64,000 nt of DNA from Microscilla marina ATCC 23134 (lineage in GTDB: Bacteria; Bacteroidota; Bacteroidia; Cytophagales; Microscillaceae). Shown piece after piece: positions 28,700 through 37,914 of the stretch. Both the position numbers and the translations under genes were made by a program. The stretch lies in assembly GCF_000169175.1 (NCBI RefSeq), contig NZ_AAWS01000007.1:155001-219000 (forward strand), read 5' to 3'. The stretch's first letter is position 1, and each line of letters starts with the position of its first letter. The notes beneath the pieces were generated by a model, which did not search any database, was not told the origin of the DNA, and saw only the letters and a list, made by a program, of their open reading frames with translations.

Positions 28700-30436
28700 T
28701 TAAAACTTCCGGTTATACACTACCCAATACCTCTCTGGGCGGGTTTTGTCTGTAATAAAACCATCTATTGAGTGTACCTGAGCAAATACCTTGTCAGACA
28801 AGTTCATGTAATACTGATAAGTGGTGGGTTCTTTATAATTATAAGGGCAGTAATAACAAAGCTTTTGGTGCATGTATGCCCTAAACTGCATATACATCTC
28901 TTCGTTGAGCACGATGGCTATAGGCTCTTGAGCATCGTATAGTTTTTTGAGTTGCATAAAATGCTCCCCCTTTAGGTGGTTATAAGGGCTTAACTTTTGG
29001 TAAGGATGATCGACCGAAATCATGTAAAAAGGCATAGAAGGTAAAAACTCGTGAGCAAGTACTACCTTGGTTTTCGCTGGAGTTGTTTTTTCAATCAATT
29101 GGGCTACCTGTCGGGTGGCTGAACGTGATGTATCCAGTGAAGGCACAATCAGCCCCCAGGCAATAAGAAAAAAGCCCAATGCACTGACTAAACTGCCCTT
29201 AAGCCCCAGGTCTACCGCCCCTTTTTTATAGTTTATAAAGTTATAAATACTTAAGCCTCCCCAAAGCACTGCCAGTATCACTGCTGCTACAACACCTAAT
29301 GTATCTAAAAACAAAATACTGCCTGCTACAAGCCCTGCCGAAATAATAAGTGCCAATACCAAATAAATGTATAGACCCACCCGCAAAACTTTGAGCTGGG
29401 TAAAGTCTGCCGCTTTTACCTGTAGTATTTGTCGGGCAATAATGACTGCTACCGCTGGATAAGCCCCCAACGCATACGAAGGCAGTTTGCTGGACACTAA
29501 CTCATATACAAACCAACCTGCACTGAGCCAGGCAAGCATATACCAATAATAATCGTCGTTTTTCCTTTTACGCCAATGGCTAAATAAGTCTTCCAAGCCC
29601 TTAGGGAAGTACATGAGCCACGGTAAAAAAGCAATGCAAAACACCAATAAAAAGTAGCCTGGAGGACCCGTTTGTCCAAATACATTGCCGCTTACCCTTT
29701 TGAGTATATACCAGTCAATTAACCAAGTGATAAACTTACCCCCATCGGCTTGCCAGGCAGCTTGCCCCCATACATACAAAGGAACCAGCGTAAGTGGTAC
29801 AAAAATCCAGGGGTGTAGGTGTACCAGCCGCCAACGCTTTGGATGAAATATGAAGAGCATGCCTATCATGCCAAATACTAAAATAAGCACTGGAGGACCT
29901 TTAACCATAATGCCCCCGCTTACCATCAGCCAAAGCAGCAAAGTCCATTTCCAGGCAGGACGATGCATAAAATTGAGCAGGGCAAGAGCAGCCCCAGTTT
30001 CAAAAAACATCAGGGTAGCATCGGTAACTCCTATTTTGGCAAGGCTAGGCAGAAACAAAGACGACAGCATTAAGATCGCAGCCAGTAGTGAGGTTTCGCG
30101 CCCAAATAGGTTTTTGCCCAAGGCAAACAGCATGTAGCCTGCCAATAATAGGGCAAGTACACTGGAAAAACGTGTGGCAAATTCATTTTCGCCAAACAAC
30201 CAAAATGATCCGGCGATTGCCCAAAAGTGAAGCGGTGTTTTTCGGTGAGGTTCCGACCAATCAAACTCAGGTACAACCCAATTGCTGGTTTTTCGCATAT
30301 TGTGGGCAAATCCGGCATAAGCCGATTCATCCTGATCCCAAAAAGAGATAGACCAGTTATTGATAAATAAATTGAGCACAATAATACCTATAACCAGGTA
30401 CAAAAAACGCTTGTTTTGGACTATGGCTTGCATCAA
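28700..30436 (-). CDS. Family 39 (ArnT/PMT-like) membrane glycosyltransferase
   Basis: A 578-residue integral membrane enzyme with about 11 to 13 hydrophobic helices. The first loop after TM1 carries the catalytic signature WDQDESAYAGFAHNM, with the acidic residue expected for polyprenyl-phosphate-sugar transferases, followed by RKTPLHFW. The C-terminal 120 residues are soluble. ArnT-like proteins transfer sugar from an undecaprenyl-phosphate donor to lipid A or protein; the acceptor here is not shown. It is transcribed alone on the minus strand after the small HicB-like gene (58-base gap), with which it could be co-transcribed. Confidence 0.88.
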   Translation of the reverse strand: MMQAIVQNKRFLYLVIGIIVLNLFINNWSISFWDQDESAYAGFAHNMRKTSNWVVPEFDWSEPHRKTPLHFWAIAGSFWLFGENEFATRFSSVLALLLAGYMLFALGKNLFGRETSLLAAILMLSSLFLPSLAKIGVTDATLMFFETGAALALLNFMHRPAWKWTLLLWLMVSGGIMVKGPPVLILVFGMIGMLFIFHPKRWRLVHLHPWIFVPLTLVPLYVWGQAAWQADGGKFITWLIDWYILKRVSGNVFGQTGPPGYFLLVFCIAFLPWLMYFPKGLEDLFSHWRKRKNDDYYWYMLAWLSAGWFVYELVSSKLPSYALGAYPAVAVIIARQILQVKAADFTQLKVLRVGLYIYLVLALIISAGLVAGSILFLDTLGVVAAVILAVLWGGLSIYNFINYKKGAVDLGLKGSLVSALGFFLIAWGLIVPSLDTSRSATRQVAQLIEKTTPAKTKVVLAHEFLPSMPFYMISVDHPYQKLSPYNHLKGEHFMQLKKLYDAQEPIAIVLNEEMYMQFRAYMHQKLCYYCPYNYKEPTTYQYYMNLSDKVFAQVHSIDGFITDKTRPERYWVVYNRKF

Positions 30437-30494
30437 GTGTTATTTTACGTGTTTTGGGTTGATCAAAAAAAGATAGGAGGGAGGGGTATTATTA

Positions 30495-30701
30495 CTAATC
30501 AATCTCTACCCTCACCGAAATGGTAAGCATAATTTGATCTTGACTAATATTTTGATGAGTTGCCAATTTTTTGAGCAACTCTTTTTTTATACCCGCTATT
30601 TTAGGTCCTGTGGTAGTTATTGCAGGTAACTCCTCTATTTTGGCACGAAAGCCAGTAGAGGCTGGTTCTAGTATGGCAGTGAATGCGAATTTATTATTCA
30701 T
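30495..30701 (-). CDS. Small HicB-like protein without a HicA partner
   Basis: A 68-residue protein. The pattern FTAILEPASTGFRAKIEELPAITTTG resembles the beta-strand core of HicB antitoxins (f.v.lep...GF.a.i.elP...T.G), followed by a short helix and a last strand. No HicA toxin gene (about 60 residues) is next to it, and there is no DNA-binding tail, so it is a degenerate or repurposed HicB fold at best. A consensus promoter lies just upstream, which supports real expression. The family call is tentative. Confidence 0.6.
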   Translation of the reverse strand: MNNKFAFTAILEPASTGFRAKIEELPAITTTGPKIAGIKKELLKKLATHQNISQDQIMLTISVRVEID

Positions 30702-30727
30702 TTTATATAAACGATGTCAATGGGGGG

Positions 30728-30758
30728 CAAATTTAGGCTTTTTCGTAGCCAAAACAAA
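30728..30758 (-). promoter_or_regulatory. Bacteroidota-type promoter for the HicB-like gene
   Basis: On the minus strand TTTG (30755-30758) and TAAATTTG (30728-30735) are separated by exactly 19 bases. The start codon lies 27 bases downstream. Confidence 0.6.
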
Positions 30759-31006
30759 GATGAAAGTTAAAGGGAGGGAAAAATTAAAGCAAAGCAACCT
30801 GAAGTACAAATGCCAAGCCCGGCTTATTTTCATCAAATCAAACTGTAAGTATCTGATTTAGAGGGTGTTTGGTTTCGTGGAGCTTCATCTGTTTGCTGGA
30901 TTTTCCGAATCAAGTTCGGAGTGGGCAGTATTTTGACTAATTTTAAACAGCGCTCATTTTCAAAGATCAAGTGTTTGATTGTTTGTTGTAGTTTAACCAC
31001 TATTTA
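30759..31006. other. Intergenic region, nothing recognised
   Basis: Together with the promoter just before it, this forms a 305-base gap between two minus-strand genes. No reading frame, RNA or repeat was recognised. Confidence 0.4.
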
Positions 31007-31816
31007 TCATTTAATCAGGCTTACCTTGATATTTTTATTTTCAATCTTAGACAACAGCTTTAGTTTACCCGCTTCATACATTTTAGTGAGTTCACTAAGG
31101 TCAGTACCTTTGGTTGCTTTGTAATTTTCGTAATCCAAAAATGTAATGCCCTCAATAGTACGTGGGTTATAAGCAGCTCTAAACCTTACTCCCCCCTCAT
31201 GTATCTCATAAGAGTAAGCAAAGTAATCCATCGTGTTTTTTTCTTTGTGCATCCAATACATATATACATCCGAGTGGTCTTCTCCTCCTCCCTCTTGTTT
31301 AAATGTGACCTGTATTTGGTGGTAAGGTTGCCCTTTGATGGTGGTTTCGCCCATATATTTTTTTATTACTGCATTGTCGTTTAAATTAAAAGGCAAAAAC
31401 ATAAAGTACACCACTGAGTTGATAGAATTTGAATATTTATTTGTCCATTCTTTATTCACTGCCACTTCCTTGCCTTCTACTCTTCTTGTAAACCCTTCAT
31501 TTGTTAACACATCATGCACCTGACCCAGTGAATCATGTTTGAAACTACGCTCGTATTGATACTTTCCTCCGTTACGTTTATAGGTGTAATGAATGTCTCG
31601 GAAGTCGAACGATACCTGGGCTTTTTTGTACAAATCACCCCCATGTTGAGCAATCACCGTATTGACTATCTTTTGCTCCTTGGTAAGTGATAGGCTGTTT
31701 TTTTCAGGCGCGTTATTGGCTTTTTCCTGGGAGGTGTTTTTTTTTTGTTGAGGAGCACAGGCGTTCAAAAACCAACCTGCAAGCAAGATAAAAATGAGGG
31801 AAGTGCGCATATCCAT
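31007..31816 (-). CDS. Lipoprotein of the DUF6503 kind
   Basis: A 269-residue probable lipoprotein: a hydrophobic N-terminus ends FLNAC with C20 as lipidation site (the third residue, also a Met, could be the true start). A polar linker follows (21-55), then a beta-rich domain beginning IAQHGGDLYKKAQVSFDFRD and containing NEGFTRRVEGKEV and YMYWMHKEKNTMDYFAY. This layout fits the DUF6503 family of Bacteroidota, which resembles the LolA/LolB-like lipoprotein carrier fold in outline. Function is unknown. It is monocistronic. Confidence 0.75.
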   Translation of the reverse strand: MDMRTSLIFILLAGWFLNACAPQQKKNTSQEKANNAPEKNSLSLTKEQKIVNTVIAQHGGDLYKKAQVSFDFRDIHYTYKRNGGKYQYERSFKHDSLGQVHDVLTNEGFTRRVEGKEVAVNKEWTNKYSNSINSVVYFMFLPFNLNDNAVIKKYMGETTIKGQPYHQIQVTFKQEGGGEDHSDVYMYWMHKEKNTMDYFAYSYEIHEGGVRFRAAYNPRTIEGITFLDYENYKATKGTDLSELTKMYEAGKLKLLSKIENKNIKVSLIK

Positions 31817-31999
31817 GATTTCGTGTTTCTAGTAGTTTTACAATACTAAAATACGGAGAAGAATTAAAGCCATACCATCAGCCTTGAGGCTTTAACACCC
31901 TTTTAACACCTGTTTCGCAATGGTATTTTGGCTAAAAAAAAGGGGGATATACAACAGTAATTGAACTAAAAAACGTGTAATCACTAAGAGTGAAAGAAG

Positions 32000-32224
32000 A
32001 TGAGTAAACCTATATTGTGTGATGTTAAATCAATAGACAAATTCAAAGAGGTATTTAGAGTAGAAGCAGGCAGCTATGATATTTTTATGCGTAAAATGGG
32101 AGAGGTATTTCAGTTTAACTGGTATTATGTGCTTGCCAGCAAAGGCGAGTATTTGTACAGCTTGTTTGCCAATGCCTGCAACAAAGATTTTGTGTGGGAT
32201 TGTGAAAATGAGTTGCCTTTTTAG
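32000..32224 (+). CDS. Small hypothetical protein
   Basis: A 74-residue acidic soluble protein (begins MSKPILCDVKSIDKF, ends CENELPF) with aromatic-rich middle (FQFNWYYVLASKGEYLYSLF). I do not recognise a family. It lies alone between the divergent lipoprotein gene and the convergent SiaB-like gene. The opposite strand also has an open frame of similar length, so strand choice rests on the ordinary start and composition. Confidence 0.5.
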   Translation: MSKPILCDVKSIDKFKEVFRVEAGSYDIFMRKMGEVFQFNWYYVLASKGEYLYSLFANACNKDFVWDCENELPF

Positions 32225-32293
32225 CCACAGATAGTTAATCATTGATTCTTGTGTTATGTCAACAATTAACCATCTGACGGAGTAAACTGTGAG

Positions 32294-32911
32294 TTAGTTT
32301 TTTGGTTTCTTTTTCTGTAAAGCATGAAACTCTTCTATCTCTTTTCTGATTTTCCCGGTGTTTATTTCTACTTTCAGAATAAAAAAAGAATTGTTGTCGT
32401 CATGGGGCAAAAAGTGATAATCATGTTTTCCAGTAGTTTTCCGGGCAATGTCAATCAAGCCTAAGCCAGCCCCTCCTTTGGTAGACAATTTACCTTCTTT
32501 GATTTGCTTGCGGTACATTTCTTTGAGCTCCGTTTTGCTTGCTGCATTAATACGCTGGAGCATATCTTCAAGAATCGGTTGTTTTTCTCTCGATACCTTA
32601 TTCGAGGTGATTACATAATATGTATCATCTTTTTTACCAATCATAAACAACCCTTTTCCTATAGAGCCTTGCTCGGCAATTTCGTCAGAGTGTTTATTCA
32701 TGTTTTGTAAGGTTTCTACCATTACATGATACACTTTACGCTTGACCGACAGTTCTTCTTGGTTTTTGTCCATGTCATCTTCTGCCATAGAAGTAAACAT
32801 TTTGGTAATTTGATGACTAAATTCACCCAGGTATACCAAAGAAATTCCATTGGTTACTAGTTCATCATAAATAGTGAGTACCGATTTTATAAATCTGACA
32901 TCTAATTTCAT
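32294..32911 (-). CDS. SiaB-like protein kinase (DUF6272 family)
   Basis: A 205-residue soluble GHKL-fold kinase of the SiaB family. The N box is VMVETLQNMNKHS (E, N and K-H-S as in the family) and the G box GAGLGLIDIARKT lies near 150-165. In Pseudomonas, SiaB phosphorylates the regulatory protein SiaC on a threonine, and the SpoIIE-type phosphatase SiaA reverses it. A SiaC-like gene is 6 kb away in this window and five SpoIIE-type phosphatases lie upstream, so the three parts of such a switch are all present, though not in one operon. It is monocistronic. Confidence 0.85.
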   Translation of the reverse strand: MKLDVRFIKSVLTIYDELVTNGISLVYLGEFSHQITKMFTSMAEDDMDKNQEELSVKRKVYHVMVETLQNMNKHSDEIAEQGSIGKGLFMIGKKDDTYYVITSNKVSREKQPILEDMLQRINAASKTELKEMYRKQIKEGKLSTKGGAGLGLIDIARKTTGKHDYHFLPHDDNNSFFILKVEINTGKIRKEIEEFHALQKKKPKN

Positions 32912-33173
32912 AGGGGTAAAAAATCTTAGAAGACCTTAAAAAATTTGGATGTAAAACCGAAAGTCATTGGATAGAATAAAATATTTACTTTCAGTCACGC
33001 GAGTTAATATGATTGATGTTTGCCTCTTTTCAAATCAGGTATAGCAATTACCATTCTTAAATATACAAAACATTTCAAATTATTTTGGAAAAAGCATCCA
33101 AGATTCTTAGATATATTCTCAACAACGAAGGCAACAGGGAAATGAAGAGTATAGAACTTGAGCAAATATGTGC

Positions 33174-33824
33174 TTATTTTTTAGGAGGAGGAAAAGCCTT
33201 GGGCACAATACCTGTGTTGTGGTATATTTCTGCCACGGTAGTTTCGAGGTTTATCAAAGGAATAGATACCAGGCTTTCCAAGGTGTCAAAATTTTCGTAC
33301 CCCCAAGGGGCAGATGTTTGACTACGTGTATACAACTCTACCCTGAAGGTGTATTGAGATACCATTAAGTATACTTGTAGGGTGGGCACTTGCATGTATT
33401 TTTTGAGCTTACAATGACGGTCAAACTCATCAGTAATTTTAGATAACACTTCTACCGCAAGCAACGGCTCTCGTTTAAAGCCCACCGGACAGTCTTCATC
33501 AGGATATTGGGTAATAAACAAGTCAGGACTGGGGTAAAACCGGTCTTTGATGGCTTCAAAACGAATACCATCACTGTACAATAAATAAGGAGGTACATCG
33601 TCTTGCCCGGTAACACTAGCTGCATCATTGTTTTTCAAGTGCTCAGAAAAAATATTGACAAGGTTAGAGGCAATCAACTGATGGTTTTTAGTTGTGTTTG
33701 CTACAGATAACCAATCTGAGTAGAAATATTCCTTGCTAAGGTCCAGCGTACCTTTCAGTTCTAGGTACGCTGTTGGAGAGTATAATTTATTTGATGCATT
33801 TATCATAGATGCTGTTTGTCTCAT
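33174..33824 (-). CDS. Uma2 family protein (PD-(D/E)XK nuclease fold)
   Basis: A 216-residue protein of the Uma2/DUF820 family, common in Cyanobacteria and some Bacteroidota. The family core is visible: PSPDLFIT with the first catalytic aspartate, then LLAVEVLSKIT with the second acidic residue, and a helix with KLKKYMQ. The motif spacing is that of a PD-(D/E)XK nuclease. Biological function of the family is unsettled; many copies look mobile. It is monocistronic and not next to any obvious toxin, antitoxin or transposase gene. Confidence 0.8.
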   Translation of the reverse strand: MRQTASMINASNKLYSPTAYLELKGTLDLSKEYFYSDWLSVANTTKNHQLIASNLVNIFSEHLKNNDAASVTGQDDVPPYLLYSDGIRFEAIKDRFYPSPDLFITQYPDEDCPVGFKREPLLAVEVLSKITDEFDRHCKLKKYMQVPTLQVYLMVSQYTFRVELYTRSQTSAPWGYENFDTLESLVSIPLINLETTVAEIYHNTGIVPKAFPPPKK

Positions 33825-34008
33825 TAAGCCTTAATCTTACTATGCCTTTTTAATAGTTACGTAATATAGTGGCAAGGGGTCATGATCTCCTGTTGAGATG
33901 TGTATATCATTTCACAACAAATATGCCATGGTAAATACAAAATACTTGATTAACATCGATTAATATTTGATAGCAAAGCCAACAAGCAAAAAAGAAGAAA
34001 AAAGTTGT

Positions 34009-34863
34009 TTAAGAATCAGTGGTTATCTGATGTGTTGTTATGCGCCAATCGGTGCCTGACCCTATACCATATACCTTGGCAAAATTCCCTTGGTTGATTG
34101 CCAGCCCCAGATTACCCTGTGAATCTTGGTATAACAAAGGAGTTCCAGCACTTTTAAACCCAAAGCTTTTTACTATTCCAAGCGTTTCGGCAAATACAGG
34201 TGTTTCTTTGTGCCAAATCCTTACCTGAAGCATAGATTTTTGATCTACACTCGCTCCCAAAGCATCTATCCATGAATAAGGTATATTAGTAACAATATTG
34301 CCATAAGGGTGCTCTGTCTTAGTAATGATTCCTTTTAGCCCTGCATCAGGCAATATTTCAGCTTCGGGTATGTGTAGTTGGGTCAAAGGTTTTGTGTGTT
34401 TTTTTCCTACATCATCGAGCTTTAGTTTACCACTGGCAAGTAGTGCCCCCACATACACATATACATCTCTGCCATGAAACGTATGGAAAGAGTCAGAACC
34501 AGGACGTCGGTGTATTGCTTCGTCAATAAGGTATACGTTTTTAATGCCTTGCTCTTGAGCTACCAGAGTAAGGGTGCCATTGTCTGGGGTGACAATCAGG
34601 TGATCGTTATTGGTAAGCGCCACTACCGAACGGCGTTGAGTACCTACTCCTGGGTCAATTACTGCCACAAATACAGTTCCGGGACTCCAGTAAGGAATAG
34701 TGTGTGCCAGTGTTTGACTAGCTTCCCAAATATTAAAAGGAGCAATTTCGTGCGTAAGATCTATGATAGGCAACGCAGGGTTTATTCCTAAAGCCACCCC
34801 TTTCATGCTGGCCACAAATCGGTCGCGTAGCCCAAAATCAGTCATTAAAACTAAAGCATTCAT
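34009..34863 (-). CDS. S-adenosylmethionine hydrolase (SAM hydroxide adenosyltransferase, DUF62)
   Basis: A 284-residue enzyme of the SAM hydroxide adenosyltransferase family, related to fluorinase and chlorinase. It uses water to split SAM to adenosine and methionine. Family signatures are LMTDFGLRDRFVASMKG, DLTHEIAPF, FVAVIDPGVGTQRRSV, TPDNGTL and TFHGRDVY, which hold the R, D and H catalytic residues. Length is normal. It follows the GT4 gene by 9 bases on the same strand, so the two form an operon, although no functional link is evident. Confidence 0.9.
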   Translation of the reverse strand: MNALVLMTDFGLRDRFVASMKGVALGINPALPIIDLTHEIAPFNIWEASQTLAHTIPYWSPGTVFVAVIDPGVGTQRRSVVALTNNDHLIVTPDNGTLTLVAQEQGIKNVYLIDEAIHRRPGSDSFHTFHGRDVYVYVGALLASGKLKLDDVGKKHTKPLTQLHIPEAEILPDAGLKGIITKTEHPYGNIVTNIPYSWIDALGASVDQKSMLQVRIWHKETPVFAETLGIVKSFGFKSAGTPLLYQDSQGNLGLAINQGNFAKVYGIGSGTDWRITTHQITTDS

Positions 34864-34872
34864 ATTGATAGT

Positions 34873-35838
34873 TTAAAATTTATACCGCTTAAATTTTTTG
34901 GTGAGCGTTGATTGAGGTCTGGCGGCGTTGATACTTTCACCGTTTAGAACCTTCTCATAGTACATCAAGTACTTGTCTGTCATTTGTTTTGCCGAAAAAT
35001 TGTCGCAAACATATTCGTGGCAGGCTTGAGCGTCAAAGTCCTGCAAGTTTTGAACGGCAGCCACCAACTCCTCCTTACTATTAGATAAAAAGCCCACTTC
35101 TTTAGTGATAATTTCGGGTAACGACCCATAGCAAGTGCCAAATACAGGAGCACCAAAATACAAGCTTTCGGTCATAGCCAAACCAAAAGGTTCATCCCAG
35201 AGCACTGGAAATAACAAAGCTTTGCTATGTCGCAACAGTTCAAGCTTATCTTCGCCTCCTACCATTCCTTTGTATATAGTATTGTCTTTTTGAAAACTCA
35301 ACAAAGGTTTTTTCTTTTCTGCTCCCCCTGCTACCAATGTTTCTCCAGTTTTATTGGCTATATATTGGCATCCTTTCAAGTTCTTCTCTTTTCTGTCTTG
35401 CCCCAAAAAAAGCAAGTGTTGCCTCGACGCATTTAATGTAATGGTTCCGTAGTCGTCTAACCCCAACCCATTGTATACAAAGGCTTCTGCCTGATGGCGT
35501 TGTGCGTGATTATGTGATACAAAAATAGTATGGATATCATAGTTTTCACCAGGACCACTATTGCCATGCATGGTTACTACATAAGGCTTACTCAATGGCT
35601 GAGTAATAGGAAGGTGGGCATGTACTATATCTACTTCTTCGGGTATTTGTTGGTCAATGCTTAGCGCAGGGTTGTAAGTAAGTACTTTGGCAAAGCCTGC
35701 ATTTGACCCCTCAGGCACCAATAAAGTGATTTGATGCCCCCTTTTGTGCAACTCTTTACTCAACCACCATACTACTCGTTCAGTACCACCGTATTTTTGC
35801 ACAGGCACCCTGCCATTACAGATTTGTAAAATATGCAT
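34873..35838 (-). CDS. Family 4 glycosyltransferase (GT-B fold)
   Basis: A 321-residue glycosyltransferase. The N-terminus MHILQICNGRVPVQKYGGTERVVWWLSKEL is the family acceptor-side motif (quoted only as start MHILQICNG). The C-terminal nucleotide-sugar domain includes FLGQDRKEKNLKG, ALLFPVLWDEPFGLAMTES and GAPVFGTCYGSLPEII, the EX7E-type region. It is first in a two-gene operon with the SAM hydrolase. Divergent from it is an ABC exporter, which may move a lipid or glycolipid that such enzymes modify. Confidence 0.88.
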   Translation of the reverse strand: MHILQICNGRVPVQKYGGTERVVWWLSKELHKRGHQITLLVPEGSNAGFAKVLTYNPALSIDQQIPEEVDIVHAHLPITQPLSKPYVVTMHGNSGPGENYDIHTIFVSHNHAQRHQAEAFVYNGLGLDDYGTITLNASRQHLLFLGQDRKEKNLKGCQYIANKTGETLVAGGAEKKKPLLSFQKDNTIYKGMVGGEDKLELLRHSKALLFPVLWDEPFGLAMTESLYFGAPVFGTCYGSLPEIITKEVGFLSNSKEELVAAVQNLQDFDAQACHEYVCDNFSAKQMTDKYLMYYEKVLNGESINAARPQSTLTKKFKRYKF

Positions 35839-35875
35839 ATATAATATACTTAAAAATGTATGCTTTGATAAAGAA

Positions 35876-35883
35876 CAAATGTA
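35876..35883 (-). promoter_or_regulatory. Possible -7 element for the GT4 gene
   Basis: TACATTTG on the minus strand matches TAnnTTTG, about 37 bases before the start codon. A TTTA lies 17 bases upstream in place of TTTG. Confidence 0.4.
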
Positions 35884-35967
35884 GAAAAATATTGGTTGCT
35901 TAAAGAGCTCATAAACGACCCTTTGTCAAATTGTTATCAGAGATTACTGTTTTTTTAACAAAAGCGC

Positions 35968-35975
35968 TAACTTTG
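35968..35975 (+). promoter_or_regulatory. Possible -7 element for the ABC exporter gene
   Basis: TAACTTTG matches TAnnTTTG and lies 52 bases before the start codon. No clear -33 TTTG at the usual distance. Confidence 0.4.
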
Positions 35976-36027
35976 CGGCTTTATTGGGCATTATCTACAA
36001 AAGTGACCATTATTTAAATACACCTGA

Positions 36028-37860
36028 ATGAAAACTTTTTTTAGAATACTTTCATTTGCTCAGCCGCTGAGCAAATATGCTATTCCTTACTTTATATACT
36101 CCATATTTGCCACCATATTTGGGGTACTTAACTTTACCCTCTTAATTCCCCTGTTAAAAGTACTATTTGGTAAAGCAGAAGTGAAAGAAGTTCCAAAAGA
36201 ACCAGTTTTTGAACTGAGCAAAGCATTTCAATACTTACTCGATTATTTTAATTATTTTTTCAAAAAACTGGTATTTACCGAAGGCGCCTACTCAGCCTTG
36301 ATATTTGTTTGCATTATATTTCTTGCGTCTATTTTCTTATCCAATATATTCCTTTATTTATCTATAAGGGTAAAAGAGTATATGCGGGCAAGGGTGATAG
36401 AAAATGTAAGGGCTACTTTTTTTGAGAAAGTAACCTCTTTACATCTGGGCTATTTTTCTGACCAAAAGAAAGGCGATTTAATGTCGCGTATTACCAGTGA
36501 TGCCAACTACCTGGAGTGGGCGGTAATTCATAGCTTAGAGCTACTTTTCAAACACCCCATACAACTAGTAAGCTTCTTCATTGTGCTATTTTATATTTCG
36601 GTACCACTCACTTTGTTTACACTGGTATTTTTGCCTGTATCTGCTACCATTATTGCTTTTCTGAACAACAAGCTCAAAAAACAATCTTACTCACTGCAAG
36701 AGTCTCAGGCAGTGATTATGAGTATTCTGGATGAAACACTCGGTGGCTTAAGGGTAATCAAAGGCTTTAATGCGATTAGTTATATAAGGAGCAAGTTTGA
36801 CCAAGAAAATAAACATTACGGCGATGTAGTACGCGCAATGGCTCGTACCCGCGAAATGGCATCACCTATATCAGAGGCTACCGGAGCTTTGGTAGTTGTA
36901 GGTATATTATTGTACGGTGGTAGCCTTATTCTACGAGAACAACCTTTATTGCAGCCTACCGAGTTTATTACTTATATTATTTTATTCTCGCAAGTAATGC
37001 GTCCCGCAAAAGGGCTAACTGTAGCTTCAAGTGGTGTACAGGTAGGTTTGGCAGCAGGCAATCGTATTTTTAATATTCTGGATGAAGCGGTGAAAATTAA
37101 CGACAAGGAAAATGCACTGGAATTAAAAGAGTTTAAAAGCGAGATTGAGTTCAAAGATGTACACTTTCGCTACGAAGAAGATTGGGTTCTCCAAGGGATT
37201 AATTTTAAACTGGAAAAGGGTAAAACTGTAGCCTTGGTAGGCAAAACCGGAAGTGGCAAGTCTACCATTGCCGATTTGATTCCTCGCTTTTATGATATAC
37301 AAAAAGGTGGAATTTATATTGATGGTGAAAACCTACAGGATTATCGATTAGGTTCGGTATTGCAACACATTGGCATTGTAAGTCAGGAAGCGGTACTGTT
37401 CAATGATACTATATTCAATAACATTGCTTTTTCGGTAGAAGATGCTACCTATGCACAAGTAGAAAGGGCGGCAAAAATAGCCAATGCCCACGACTTTATT
37501 GTAGAAAAGCCTCAGGGCTATCAAACTTTGGTAGGAGATAGGGGTGATAAGTTGTCGGGTGGACAGCGGCAACGAATTACGATTGCAAGGGCGGTACTTA
37601 AAAACCCTTCTATTCTGTTATTAGATGAAGCTACTGCGGCGATGGATCCTAAAACAGAGCAATTGGTACAAGACGCCATCAATAATCTGATGCAAAACCG
37701 AACATCTTTAGTGATTGCTCACCGTTTGAGCACCATTCAGAATGCAGATGAAATATTAGTGGTGAGAGAAGGGCACATTGTAGAGCGTGGAACTCACGCT
37801 GAATTACTTTTACAGGAGAATGGAGAATATGCTGATTTACACGCAAGTGGGATAAGATAA
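36028..37860 (+). CDS. ABC exporter, fused permease and ATPase (MsbA-like)
   Basis: A 610-residue half-transporter. The N-terminal membrane part (about 1-330) has six helices. The ATPase domain (about 372-605) has Walker A GKTGSGKST (405-413), Q-loop Q453, signature LSGGQ (509-513), Walker B ILLLDEA (529-535) and switch H565. Architecture and length fit the MsbA/lipid or drug exporter type, which works as a homodimer in the inner membrane. It begins a two-gene unit with a small membrane protein (54-base gap) and is divergent from the GT4 gene. The substrate is not determined; a lipid or glycolipid is plausible from its neighbours. Confidence 0.93.
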   Translation: MKTFFRILSFAQPLSKYAIPYFIYSIFATIFGVLNFTLLIPLLKVLFGKAEVKEVPKEPVFELSKAFQYLLDYFNYFFKKLVFTEGAYSALIFVCIIFLASIFLSNIFLYLSIRVKEYMRARVIENVRATFFEKVTSLHLGYFSDQKKGDLMSRITSDANYLEWAVIHSLELLFKHPIQLVSFFIVLFYISVPLTLFTLVFLPVSATIIAFLNNKLKKQSYSLQESQAVIMSILDETLGGLRVIKGFNAISYIRSKFDQENKHYGDVVRAMARTREMASPISEATGALVVVGILLYGGSLILREQPLLQPTEFITYIILFSQVMRPAKGLTVASSGVQVGLAAGNRIFNILDEAVKINDKENALELKEFKSEIEFKDVHFRYEEDWVLQGINFKLEKGKTVALVGKTGSGKSTIADLIPRFYDIQKGGIYIDGENLQDYRLGSVLQHIGIVSQEAVLFNDTIFNNIAFSVEDATYAQVERAAKIANAHDFIVEKPQGYQTLVGDRGDKLSGGQRQRITIARAVLKNPSILLLDEATAAMDPKTEQLVQDAINNLMQNRTSLVIAHRLSTIQNADEILVVREGHIVERGTHAELLLQENGEYADLHASGIR

Positions 37861-37914
37861 TTGAAAAAAAGGCTCAAATTAAAACAAAGATATACAACTG
37901 AATGATTTAATTCT

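Noticed and set aside
33085-33321. Plus-strand reading frame over the Uma2 gene
   Set aside because: It is the antisense of the Uma2 frame and has no family pattern of its own.
33174-33824. Uma2 protein as transposase or part of a toxin-antitoxin pair
   Set aside because: No partner gene or terminal repeats flank it; only the nuclease-fold family can be supported.
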